Shown here one piece after another: positions 16,804 to 25,500 of a stretch of DNA of 64,000 bases. The DNA comes from Archangium sp. (GTDB lineage Bacteria > Myxococcota > Myxococcia > Myxococcales > Myxococcaceae). A model generated the notes under the pieces. It saw nothing but the letters and a program-made list of their open reading frames with translations. It did no database searches and was not told the origin of the DNA. Both the position numbers and the translations under genes were made by a program. Positions within the stretch are counted from its first letter, which is position 1. Every line of letters starts with the position of its first letter. The DNA lies in assembly GCA_030695565.1 (NCBI GenBank), contig JAUYRZ010000048.1, forward strand, positions 124,001 to 188,000. The letters run 5' to 3'.

Positions 16804-18549
16804 ATGCCCAACATCAGCGATCGCCGTCTCTCCACTCTGTATTCGACCTGGCAGCGCAGCTCGCAGCCCATCGGCAAGGACCAGGCGCTGGAGATTCTCG
16901 CGCAGGTCGGTGACAGCTCGAGATGGTCGGCCTCCAAGCTGTTGACCGAGCTCAAGAAGCCGGGCCTGACCACCGCGCAGCAGATCGCGCTCGCCACCTC
17001 GGGCATGTCGGCCAGCGAGAAGAAGGACATCGCCACCATCCTCGATCAGCCGGGCCTCCCGCTCGAGCCCGCGGCGAAGGCCTTCCTGGAGCAGGTGATC
17101 GGCCGCACCACCCCGACCCCTCCGCCGAACCCGCCGCCCGCGACGAACGGCCTGAGCGTCACCGGCAACCAGGCCAACGGCCTCTCCGGAACCACCAAGG
17201 CCGGGGCGACCATCGAAGCGATCAACATCACCACCGCACCGGGTGGCCGCCTGCACATGGAAGACACCATGGTCATCGGCAAAGCCGACGCCAGTGGCCA
17301 GTTCAACATGGCGAAGCTGACCGGCGATCAGGTGATGAAAGAAGGCGACCTCGTGCGCATGCGCGCGCGGTACGCCGACGGCACCACCTCTGACTGGGTC
17401 ACCGTGAAGGCCGCGGGCATCGAAGCGAAAGACAACCGCAACGCGGTGGTCGCGCTCTTCCGCATCGGCATCGCCGACGTGGGCGGTGGCAAGGTCTCGG
17501 TCGACAACATCAACGCGAGCCGCCAGGTCTCCGAGCCGGGCGCGAAGCTGCAGTTCACCAACAACCGCACCGGAGAGAAGACGCAGGTCGTCATCACCGA
17601 CGTCGGCGGTTTCCCCGCGGGCTTCAAGCTCAACGGCAAGGCGGGCGACTCGTTCTCCATCGCGGCGAGCGACGGCGTGAACAACACCGCGTTCACCACC
17701 AGCGTGGGCAACGTGACGGTTCCCGGCGGTACGCCCGGCACCACCGACCTCATCCCCGACCCCGCGCTGCACAAGAACGAGCTCGACTCGGCGGGCAAGC
17801 CGAAGTTCAGCAAGGTGAACTTCACCGGCCCGCTCTTCATCGACGGCCCCAAGGCCGACGACGTGCAGCAGGGTCAGATCGGCGACTGCTACTTCCCCGC
17901 TGCGATCGCCGCGATCGCCAAGCTCAACCCCGACGCCATCACCAACCTGATCAAGGACAACGGCGACGGCACGTACACGGTGACCTTCAAGGAGAAGGAC
18001 TGGGCCACCGGGCGCTTCAAGGACGTGCCGGTGAAGGTCGACGGCGATCTCTACGCCCGCTCATACGGCGGCGCGCTCTACGGCCGCTCGGCGAACAGCT
18101 CGGATCCCAAGAAGATGGAGCTCTGGTTCCCCCTCGTGGAGAAGGCCTACGCGCAGTGGAAGGGCAGCTACGACACCATCGGCAGCGGCGGTCACGTGAG
18201 CGACGTGTTCGAAGACACCCTGGGTGTCGAGGCGTCTTCGATGAGCATCAACTACACCGGGCCCGATCGCGTCTGGGCTCAGATCGTCAAGAACGTCGAC
18301 GCGAAGAAGGTGGTCGGCGCCGGCACCTACGGTGAAGATCAAGAAGCGAAGTACACGAACACCGGCGTCTACGCGAACCACGCGTACTCGGTGCTCGGCT
18401 ACGAGAAGTCGGGCACCGATCGGTTCGTGATCGTTCGCAATCCGTGGGGCGAGTCGGAGCCCGCGGGCAACGGCCCCAACGACGGCATCTTCAAGCTCAA
18501 GCTCGAAGACTTCACCACGCTCTACCAGTCGCTGTACTTCCAGAATTGA
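16804..18549 (+). CDS. Calpain-like cysteine protease (peptidase C2 family)
   Basis: 581 residues. The C-terminal half is a calpain-type papain fold with the full triad: Cys362 in QGQIGDCYFPAAIAAIA, His526 in NHAYSVLGYE and Asn546 in VRNPWGE. Residues 1-100 form a helical domain (SRWSASKLLTELKKPGLTTA). Residues about 115-300 are two Ig-like/bacterial-Ig repeats (SGTTKAGATIEAIN). There is no signal peptide or lipobox, so export, if any, must use a specialised system. Calcium-binding sites cannot be judged by eye. A small gene follows after 12 bases and is probably co-expressed. Confidence 0.85.
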   Translation: MPNISDRRLSTLYSTWQRSSQPIGKDQALEILAQVGDSSRWSASKLLTELKKPGLTTAQQIALATSGMSASEKKDIATILDQPGLPLEPAAKAFLEQVIGRTTPTPPPNPPPATNGLSVTGNQANGLSGTTKAGATIEAINITTAPGGRLHMEDTMVIGKADASGQFNMAKLTGDQVMKEGDLVRMRARYADGTTSDWVTVKAAGIEAKDNRNAVVALFRIGIADVGGGKVSVDNINASRQVSEPGAKLQFTNNRTGEKTQVVITDVGGFPAGFKLNGKAGDSFSIAASDGVNNTAFTTSVGNVTVPGGTPGTTDLIPDPALHKNELDSAGKPKFSKVNFTGPLFIDGPKADDVQQGQIGDCYFPAAIAAIAKLNPDAITNLIKDNGDGTYTVTFKEKDWATGRFKDVPVKVDGDLYARSYGGALYGRSANSSDPKKMELWFPLVEKAYAQWKGSYDTIGSGGHVSDVFEDTLGVEASSMSINYTGPDRVWAQIVKNVDAKKVVGAGTYGEDQEAKYTNTGVYANHAYSVLGYEKSGTDRFVIVRNPWGESEPAGNGPNDGIFKLKLEDFTTLYQSLYFQN

Positions 18550-18561
18550 AAGGTACGCACC

Positions 18562-18921
18562 ATGGCCAAGCCTCCTGAACCGATCGAAGACGTCATTCCC
18601 AGCGCGACGTGGGTGGTCGATGCCGAGGTGACCGAGGTCCTCGCGACCGGCCCGCAGCCGCCGAAGGTCGATGCCAAGCCGGGCGCCACCAGCACCGGTC
18701 AGAAGACCGCGTCGCAGACGGTGAAGCTCAAGGTGAAGCGCGTGCTGCACGGCGAGAAGGTCGCCGAGCTCGTCGTGGAGAAGCCCGAGGCGCAGTACGC
18801 GCTCAAGCCGGGCAACCACGGCCCGTTCCTCATCGACGCCACGAAGACGATCCTCGGCCGCTACGGCCCCGACTCGTACAGCTTCGAGCGAATCGAAAAA
18901 GCGCTCGCCACCAAGCGCTGA
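18562..18921 (+). CDS. Small hypothetical protein paired with the calpain-like protease
   Basis: 119 residues, with AAAGG about 8 bases before the ATG. No signal peptide. The sequence is predicted beta-rich (ATWVVDAEVTEVLATG; QTVKLKVKRVLHGEKVAELV) with a central Lys/Pro/Ser loop, and it resembles a small Ig/OB-like fold. I do not recognise the family. Its position 12 bases behind a protease gene makes an inhibitor, chaperone or immunity role possible, but nothing in the sequence proves this. The insertion sequence lies immediately downstream. Confidence 0.6.
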   Translation: MAKPPEPIEDVIPSATWVVDAEVTEVLATGPQPPKVDAKPGATSTGQKTASQTVKLKVKRVLHGEKVAELVVEKPEAQYALKPGNHGPFLIDATKTILGRYGPDSYSFERIEKALATKR

Positions 18922-18925
18922 CCCC

Positions 18926-18952
18926 TGTCTCCCTCTCCCCTCGGGAGACTCG
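18926..18952. repeat. Left half of a REP-like palindrome plus 9-bp target duplication
   Basis: TGTCTCCCTCTCCC with the arm at 18931-18939, followed by CTCGG and the duplicated target GGAGACTCG (18944-18952). The other half lies at 20224-20245. Removing the insertion sequence and one target copy restores the palindrome CCCTCTCCC...GGGAGAGGG. Confidence 0.85.
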
Positions 18953-18970
18953 CAGGGTGAGCGCATCTTA
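18953..18970 (+). repeat. Left terminal inverted repeat of the ISAs1-type element
   Basis: 18 bases, beginning CAGGG. It pairs with the right end with 17 of 18 matches (T versus C at position 6). Confidence 0.9.
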
Positions 18971-19039
18971 AACCGCTGAAGTTCGATCACTTTTTGAAAC
19001 TCGATCGACTCCGCGCTTGCCGAATGATCGTCTTCGAGG

Positions 19040-20194
19040 ATGCCCGCCTCGAGGAAGGTGAAGCCGGAAGCAGTCCGTAGAGTCTTCGAACACTTCGCCG
19101 AGCTCGAAGACCCGCGGATAAAGCGGACCCGACGCCACGAGCTCCTTCACGTTCTCGTGATGACTCTGTGCGGGGCGATTGCCGGAGCCGATGGTTGGGA
19201 GGCACTCGCCGCCTTTTCGCACGCGAAGCGGAAGTGGTTCGAGGGGCTCTTCGATCTTCCGAACGGTACGCCGAGCGCAGACACGTTCCGCCGCGTTCTC
19301 TGCGCGTTAGAGCCGCGAGAGTTCGAGAAGTGCTTTCGGAAATGGGTCGACGATGTCGCTGCGAGCTTCAAAGGAGAGGTCATCGCACTCGACGGCAAGT
19401 CGCTTCGCGGCGCAGTCGACCATGCCGGCAGCACCTCGCCGCTGCACTTGATGCAGGTTTGGGCGACGAAGCAGAGACTGGTCCTTGCACAACGTGCGGT
19501 TGACGGTGCGGCAGGCGAGCCTGCTGCCATCCCAGAGTTGCTGAAGCTTCTCGACCTCGAAGGAGCGGTGGTGACGAGCGACGCGAATGGATGCACCGCC
19601 GCGACCACTGTCGCCGTGCGAGAGGCGGGCGCCGACTACCTCGTCGCGCTGAAGGGCAATCGCGGCCCGCAGTACAAGCATGTCCGAAACGCATTCGAGA
19701 CCGCTGACCTGAAAGAGATCTCAGCGTCGTCGAAGACGAACAAGGGTCACGGCCGCATCGAGACGCGAACCGTCTACGCGATGCCCGCTTTCGGTTGGAC
19801 CTGGGCTGATTGGCGCGACGTGAAGACCTTCGTGATGATTGAGCGGCGCCGCCTCATGGTGGGCGCAGCGCCTGAAACCGAGACGGTTGAAGTCGGCTTC
19901 TACCTGACCAGCCTTCCCCCCAAGGCGACTGCGCTCTCGAAGCGAATCCGGGCGCATTGGGGAATCGAGAACGGGCTGAACTGGGTCCTCGATGTCTCCT
20001 TCGGTGAGGACCGTCAGCTCATCAGAGACCGTCGGGGTGCGGAGAACTTCGCGATCATCACTCGACTCGCACACATGCTTCTCCGCAACGAGAAGACCGC
20101 TAAGTACGGCTCGACCACGAAGCGAAAGCGCGCGGGGTGGGATGACGACTACCTCGCCTTGGTCCTCACGCGAGGACTCACCGAAGACTCGTGA
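19040..20194 (+). CDS. ISAs1-family DDE transposase
   Basis: 384 residues. The N-terminal domain typical of ISAs1 is present (FAELEDPRIKRTRRHELLHV, then GAIAGADGWEALAAF). The catalytic core shows VIALDGKSLRGA (first Asp), VTSDANGC (second Asp) and HWGIENGLNWVLDVSFGEDR (Glu), so the DDE triad looks complete. YLVALKGNRG and the C-terminal NFAIITRLAHMLLRNE block are also typical. There is no frameshift or internal stop. The start ATG is 70 bases inside the left repeat. The enzyme cuts and rejoins the element's ends. Confidence 0.95.
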   Translation: MPASRKVKPEAVRRVFEHFAELEDPRIKRTRRHELLHVLVMTLCGAIAGADGWEALAAFSHAKRKWFEGLFDLPNGTPSADTFRRVLCALEPREFEKCFRKWVDDVAASFKGEVIALDGKSLRGAVDHAGSTSPLHLMQVWATKQRLVLAQRAVDGAAGEPAAIPELLKLLDLEGAVVTSDANGCTAATTVAVREAGADYLVALKGNRGPQYKHVRNAFETADLKEISASSKTNKGHGRIETRTVYAMPAFGWTWADWRDVKTFVMIERRRLMVGAAPETETVEVGFYLTSLPPKATALSKRIRAHWGIENGLNWVLDVSFGEDRQLIRDRRGAENFAIITRLAHMLLRNEKTAKYGSTTKRKRAGWDDDYLALVLTRGLTEDS

Positions 20195-20205
20195 TTCCGA
20201 TCACC

Positions 20206-20223
20206 TAAGATGCGCTCGCCCTG
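20206..20223 (-). repeat. Right terminal inverted repeat of the ISAs1-type element
   Basis: 18 bases ending CCCTG, the reverse complement of the left end apart from one base. It is followed by the second target copy at 20224-20232. Confidence 0.9.
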
Positions 20224-20245
20224 GGAGACTCGGGAGAGGGTGAGG
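20224..20245. repeat. 9-bp target duplication and right half of the split REP-like palindrome
   Basis: GGAGACTCG (20224-20232) repeats the bases left of the element. The right palindrome arm GGGAGAGGG is at 20232-20240 and the tail TGAGGG follows, as in the unsplit copies. Confidence 0.85.
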
Positions 20246-20252
20246 GCCAGAC

Positions 20253-21590
20253 CTAGATCTCGAAGCGCCCCAGGAACGCCTCGGGGCGCTTTTCTTTTTC
20301 GAAGTGCTCCAGCACGTCTGTCGCAGGTGACCGCCGTTCAGCGGCGATCTCCTCGAGCGGCTCGAGCAACGAAGCATCATCACCGCTCAACCGCTCGAGG
20401 GCCTTCGAAGCCAGAAACACCAACTCCGACGCGTAGTCCGCCAGCGTTCCGCCACCGACCTTGGCGTTGAGCCCTTCCCGCTGCGCAGCGAAATGCAGCT
20501 CGCGGTGCGCCTGCGGGCTCAACTCAGGCAGCAACCGGGTCGCATCATCGAGCGCGCGGCCGTCGTACAGCACCCCCCGCATCAGCGCCGCCAACGCCCC
20601 CGTCATCGCCGGGCTGTTGCCATCGGCCGCGCGGATCTCGACGATCTTCTTGAGCCGCACTTCGGGGAACAACGTCGACAGATGATCGACCCAATCGGAA
20701 TGCACCGCCGGCTGCCCGTCGTGGCCCTGCGCCAGGAACTGCCTGAACGTCAGCTTCGGCGCGAGGTACTGCCCATCGCGGCGCAGGAAGAGCAGCGGCG
20801 CGTCGAGGGCCCACTCCACGTAGGCGTTGTACGAGAACGAGCCGTCGAGCATCGCTTCGGGGTAGCCGCAACGAGCCGGGTCGACGTCGTTCCACACCCG
20901 GCTGCGGAACGACTGAAAGCCGGTGTTCTTGCCCTGAGCAATCGGGCTGTTCGCGAACAAGGCGACCAGCAGCGGCGAGATGCGCACGGCCGCCGTCACC
21001 TTGCGCACGCAGTCGGCTTCGTCGCGCCAGTCGAGGCTCACCTGGCCGGTGGCCGTCATCAGCATCATGTCGAAGGCGTGGCTGCCGCGCGCACCGAGCG
21101 TCTCGCGCATGACCTTGTACCGGCTCTTCGGCATCCACGGCATTTCGTTCAGCTCGAAGAACGGCCGATACCCCAGGCCGACCGCGCGCAGGCCCAGTGA
21201 AGAGGCGACCTGCTTGAGCTCCTTCACGTGGCGCAGGTTCTCGTCTTGCGCTTCCCGCGCGGTCTGAAACGGAGACCCCGACAGCTCGAACTGCCCCCCC
21301 GGCTCGAGGGACAGCGTCTCTTTGCCTCGAACCATCGCGATCACCGGCAGCCCCGGCGCCTCGCGGTGTTCCTCGAAGCCGAACTTGCTGAAGCCCTGCA
21401 GCAGCGCGCCAATGCCCGCTTCGCCGTCGTACGGCACGGGGTTGAACCCGGCCCTGGGGAACATCAGGCGTTCGTGTTCGAGACCCAGCAACAGCGGCCC
21501 GGTGGGGCGCTCCGCGTCGCGCAGGAGCTGAACGAGCTCTGCCTTGTGGGCGATCGGCTGCTGTTCGGTCTGCTTCGCGTCGAGGGACAT
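20253..21590 (-). CDS. Glutamate--cysteine ligase (GCS2/plant-type)
   Basis: 445 residues from ATG 21590 (MSLDAKQTEQQ). The frame extends to 21635 but the extra residues (GGPFGCGGYKRRPQ) do not look like protein. It makes gamma-glutamylcysteine from glutamate and cysteine, the first step of glutathione synthesis (or an EgtA-like step). Family features are LLGLEHERLM near the N-terminus, SLEPGGQFELSGSP, ENLRHVKELK, SFSYNAYVEWALDAPLLFL and VEIRAADGNSPAMTGALAAL. The length and the plant/proteobacterial GCS2 pattern agree. No glutathione synthetase gene is in the window. It is divergent from the EI24 gene, and an insertion sequence sits just downstream. Confidence 0.9.
   Translation of the reverse strand: MSLDAKQTEQQPIAHKAELVQLLRDAERPTGPLLLGLEHERLMFPRAGFNPVPYDGEAGIGALLQGFSKFGFEEHREAPGLPVIAMVRGKETLSLEPGGQFELSGSPFQTAREAQDENLRHVKELKQVASSLGLRAVGLGYRPFFELNEMPWMPKSRYKVMRETLGARGSHAFDMMLMTATGQVSLDWRDEADCVRKVTAAVRISPLLVALFANSPIAQGKNTGFQSFRSRVWNDVDPARCGYPEAMLDGSFSYNAYVEWALDAPLLFLRRDGQYLAPKLTFRQFLAQGHDGQPAVHSDWVDHLSTLFPEVRLKKIVEIRAADGNSPAMTGALAALMRGVLYDGRALDDATRLLPELSPQAHRELHFAAQREGLNAKVGGGTLADYASELVFLASKALERLSGDDASLLEPLEEIAAERRSPATDVLEHFEKEKRPEAFLGRFEI
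20263..20299 (+). terminator. Possible intrinsic terminator for plus-strand transcription from the insertion sequence
   Basis: A perfect 9-base stem AAGCGCCCC (20263-20271)/GGGGCGCTT (20283-20291) with an 11-base loop is followed by TTCTTTTT. It lies within the last codons of the opposite-strand glutamate-cysteine ligase gene and points in the direction that would stop transcription leaving the insertion sequence. Confidence 0.45.
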
Positions 21591-21642
21591 CTGGGGGCGC
21601 CGCTTATAACCTCCGCATCCGAACGGGCCACCCATTCCTCAA

Positions 21643-22431
21643 ATGAACTCCCCCATCCCCGACCTCCCTGCCGTCAGCACCGCGGGTGACCTCTTGCGCG
21701 GGGTCTCCATTCCCCTGCGCGCTTTCACGCTCATTCTGCGAACGCCCAAGCTGCTGATGCTCTCGTTGGCGTGCGCGGCGGTCACCGGGCTCACGTTGAT
21801 CGGCGTGGCCTGGGGCGCGTCGGGGCTGGCCCAACGTGCGGCCGACGCGTTGATCAGCGCCGACTCGGGCTGGCAACACGCAGCGTCGATCGGTCTGAGC
21901 ATCGTCTTCTTCATCATGCTCTTCGTGGTGGGCGCGCTGACCGTGCCCAACCTGCTGCTGGCCCCGCTGCAGGATCCGCTCTCGGAGGCGACCGAAGAAC
22001 GGTGCGGTGACTTCACCTCGCCGGCGTTCTCTCTGAGCGCCACCACCAAAGGCATCATCGAGTCGCTCAGCCACACCCTGATGCGACTGAGCTTGATGTT
22101 GCTGGGCCTGGCGGTGCTCTTTCCGCTCCATTTCATTCCGGTGGCCGGGAGCGTCTCCTGGGTCGCGCTCTCCTCGATCTGGTCGATGTTCTGGATCGCC
22201 GCCGAGCACCTCTCCAACCCGATGGCGCGACATCTGCGCCCGTTCAAGCAGGTGATCGCCGCGTTGCGGGGCCGGTTGCCGCTGGCGCTGGGCTTCGGCG
22301 CAGCGCTCTACGTCTTGTTATGGGTGCCTGTGCTCAACTTCTTCCTGATGCCCGTCGCGGTCGTCGCCGGGACCCTGCTCTTTCGGGGAATGCTGAAATC
22401 CGGAGCCCTGCCCGAAGCGGCCCGCCAGTGA
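21643..22431 (+). CDS. EI24/CysZ-like integral membrane protein
   Basis: 262 residues with four hydrophobic segments (about 33-58, 82-108, 138-165 and 205-240). The EI24/CysZ family shape is visible: LLRGVSIPLRAFTLILRTPK before helix 1, LLAPLQDPLSEATEE after helix 2, and a C-terminal GFGAALYVLLWVPVLNFFLM. In enteric bacteria CysZ supports sulfate uptake; whether this homologue does so is unknown. Its divergent position next to a glutathione-pathway gene makes a link to sulfur metabolism plausible but unproven. Confidence 0.8.
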   Translation: MNSPIPDLPAVSTAGDLLRGVSIPLRAFTLILRTPKLLMLSLACAAVTGLTLIGVAWGASGLAQRAADALISADSGWQHAASIGLSIVFFIMLFVVGALTVPNLLLAPLQDPLSEATEERCGDFTSPAFSLSATTKGIIESLSHTLMRLSLMLLGLAVLFPLHFIPVAGSVSWVALSSIWSMFWIAAEHLSNPMARHLRPFKQVIAALRGRLPLALGFGAALYVLLWVPVLNFFLMPVAVVAGTLLFRGMLKSGALPEAARQ

Positions 22432-22471
22432 AAAAGGGGAACGAAGACCGACCGAGGGTGTTGAGCGTTCC

Positions 22472-22500
22472 TTGAAGGCCTGAGACCCGGTGATTAGGCT
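22472..22500 (+). promoter_or_regulatory. Possible sigma-70-type promoter of the S41 protease gene
   Basis: TTGAAG (22472-22477), 17-base spacer, TAGGCT (22495-22500). Transcription would start near 22507, leaving a leader of about 36 bases that contains the GAGGAAAG ribosome site before ATG 22543. Confidence 0.3.
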
Positions 22501-22542
22501 CAGCGGGTCGCTGTCACGAATTTCTTGAGGAAAGAAGACTGC

Positions 22543-25500
22543 ATGCACACCTTGCGTCGAGTTGCGGTGATCGCCGCGCTGCTAGCTGCGTGGGCGTTCT
22601 CCGGCAACGACCGGGCACCGCTTACGCTCACCATGTCGGATGCCGTCGCAGCCCCGCGGCTCGATGAGAAAGACGCCAAGGCGCCGCACGAGCTTTCAGC
22701 GCTCCGCGTGCTGACCAAGGTCATCCACTACGTGAAAGAAAACTACGTCGACCCCAAGCGGGTTCGGCCGAAGGAGATGCTCGTCGCCTCGCTCGAGGCG
22801 GTCGAAAAGAGCGTGCCCGACGTGCTGGTCGACGGCAACGCCGAAGCGGGCAACGTGCGCGTCAACGTCAACGGCAAGCTCAAGGAGTTCGACATCGGTC
22901 ACGTCGACTCGCTCTGGAAGATGTCGTTCACCTTGAAAGACATCTTCGACTTCATCTCGCGCAACATGCGCCCGGTCGAAGACTCGCGTGAGGTCGAATA
23001 CGCGGCGGTCAACGGCATGCTGCAGACGCTCGATCCACACTCCGTGTTGCTGCGCCCTGAGCTGTACCGCGAGATGAAGCTGACCACGAAGGGTGAGTTC
23101 GGCGGCCTGGGCTTTGTGATCCAGATGCGTGAGGGCGTGCTCACCGTCGTCAAGGTGCTGCCCAAGACGCCCGCCTTCCGCGGTGGCATCAAGAAAGACG
23201 ATCAGATTCTGCGCATCGGCGAAGAGTCGACCGTCAACATGGACTTGAACGAGGCCGTCGGGAAGCTGCGCGGCCCGGTCGACTCGAAGGTCACCATCTC
23301 GGTGATGCGCAAGGGCTGGGAGAAGAACCAGCAGATGACCGTCACCCGCGCGCTCATCACCATCGAGTCGGTGCAGAGCAAGCTGCTCGCCTCGAACGTC
23401 GGCTACGTGCGCCTGAAGAACTTCCAGGGCAACACCACCCGCGATCTGCAGACCTCGCTCGAAGAGCTCGGTGAGCAGGCCAAGAAGGGCGGCAGCGCGA
23501 ATGGTCTTCGTGGCCTGGTGCTCGACATGCGCGGAAACCCCGGCGGTCTGCTCGATCAGGCCATCCAGGTCTCCGACCTCTTCCTCTCTTCGGGCACCAT
23601 CGTCTCGACGGTCGGCTTGTCGGACAAGCTGCGCGAAGAGAAGCGCGCCCACCAGGATGACGAAGACGACCTCTTCCCCATCGCGGTGCTGCTCAACGCG
23701 GGCAGCGCCTCGGCCTCGGAGATCGTCGCCGGCGCCCTGAAGAACCAGAACCGGGCGGTGATCATCGGCCGCCAGAGCTTCGGGAAGGGCTCCGTGCAGG
23801 TGCTCTACGACTTCCCCGACGACAGCGCGCTCAAGCTCACCATCGCCAAGTACCTCACGCCTGGTGACCTGAGCATTCAGGAGGTCGGCATCACGCCCGA
23901 CATCCAGCTCATTCCCACCCGCATCACCAGGGAACGCGTCGACGTCTTCGCGCCCCGCCGCAGCATGGGCGAGGCCGACCTCGAGTCGCACTTCGGTAAC
24001 CCCGCCAACGCCGCTGCGGTGAAGAAGCGCGACGACGTGGTGATGAAGGAGAAGCCGGTCGACACGGTGAAGTACCTCAAGGAAGAGAAGGAGAAGGTCG
24101 CCAAGGTCGAGCCGAAGAAGGACCCCAAGGCCCCCGCTCCCAAGGGCGGCAAGAACGTGCTCACCGACACCGACGCGTCGGCGAACAACCACGACGAAGA
24201 GCTGGACGATCAGCTCGACGCCGAGAGCCAGGACGAGGTGAAGGAAGACTTCGAAGTGACCTTCGCTCGCGACTTCCTGCTGGCAGCGCCCCAGCTGCGC
24301 CGCGACGAGATGCTCAAGGGCGGCAAGAACTTCGTGATCGAGAAGCGCCAGCTCGAAGAGAAGCGCATCGCCGACGCCATCACCGCGCTGGGCATCGACT
24401 GGACGCCCGGCGAGACGCCCAAGAACGTGCAGCTGGTCAGCAGCATGAAGCCCACCATGGACAAGAAGATCACCGCGGGTGAGACGGTGCCGCTGGAGAT
24501 CACCGTGGAGAACAAGGGCGCCGACCCGGTTCGCCGCCTGCGCGCGTGGATCGAGTCCGACAACGGGTTCCTCGATCGCCGCGAGTTCCTCTTCGGTCAG
24601 GTGAAGCCTGGCGAGAAGAAGACCTGGACGGTCAACGTGAAGACCCCGAAAGACCTCGCGTCGCGCCGTGACGGCGTGACGGTCAAGCTGCAGGACGACA
24701 GCGGCACGCTCACCGAGAGCACCGTCGGCGAGCTGACCATCGTCGAGATCCCCCGGCCCCAGTTCGCGTACACCTGGTCCATCGTCGATAATTGCTCGGC
24801 CTGCAACGGCGACGGCCTGGTGCAGCGTGGTGAAGACATCTCGGTCTTCATCGACGTCACCAACGTGGGCAGCGGCAAGGCGCTCGACGCGTTCTCCAGC
24901 GTGCGGAATGCCTCTGACGCCAACATCTTCATCGAGAAGGGCCGCTTCAAGTTGGGCGAGCTCGCGCAGGGCGAGACCAAGTCGTCGCGTTTCCAGCTCG
25001 AGGTGAAGAAGGGCTTCAAGGGTGACGAGTTCGGCCTGCGCTACGCCGTCATCGACGAGCCCCTCGAGGAGTTCACCGCCGACAAGATCATGATCCCGGT
25101 GGCGCCCGATGGCGCGCCGAGCCCGCCCTTCGAGCCGAGCAAGGCCACCTCGCGCATCGCCGACAAGGCCGACATCTACGCGTCGGTCGACGGCAAACGG
25201 GCGTTGGCTCGCCTGCCCAAAGGCGCTGTGGTGACCGAGGTCGCCCGCGGCGGCAACATGGCCAAGGTCGAGTGGGAGAAGGACCGCTTCGTCTTCGTGA
25301 AGCTGTCCGACCTGCGTGACGCCAAGGGTCAGAAGCCCCTCGCCGCCAAGGACGCCGTGTGGAACCAGTTCCGCACGCCGGCCACCATCTCCATGAACGT
25401 CGACCCCTCGCAGGGTGGCGCCGTGGTCGATGGCGAGAAGTTCACCCTCTCGAGCGTGGTCAGCGACCCGCAGCTGCTCGACGTGTTCGTGCTCGTCAAT

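Larger units (their letters stand above)
18953..20223 (+). mobile_element. Complete ISAs1-family insertion sequence (1271 bp)
   Basis: Ends are 18-base inverted repeats with one mismatch: CAGGGTGAGCGCATCTTA at 18953-18970 and TAAGATGCGCTCGCCCTG at 20206-20223. It is flanked by a perfect 9-base target duplication, GGAGACTCG, at 18944-18952 and 20224-20232. One intact transposase gene fills the element. Size, single ORF, CAGGG ends and duplication length all fit ISAs1. Intact ends and ORF suggest recent insertion. Confidence 0.95.

Noticed and set aside
18926-18952. Ordinary intrinsic terminator of the calpain operon
   Set aside because: No T-run, and the same sequence occurs at several sites, in both orientations, so a repeat family fits better.
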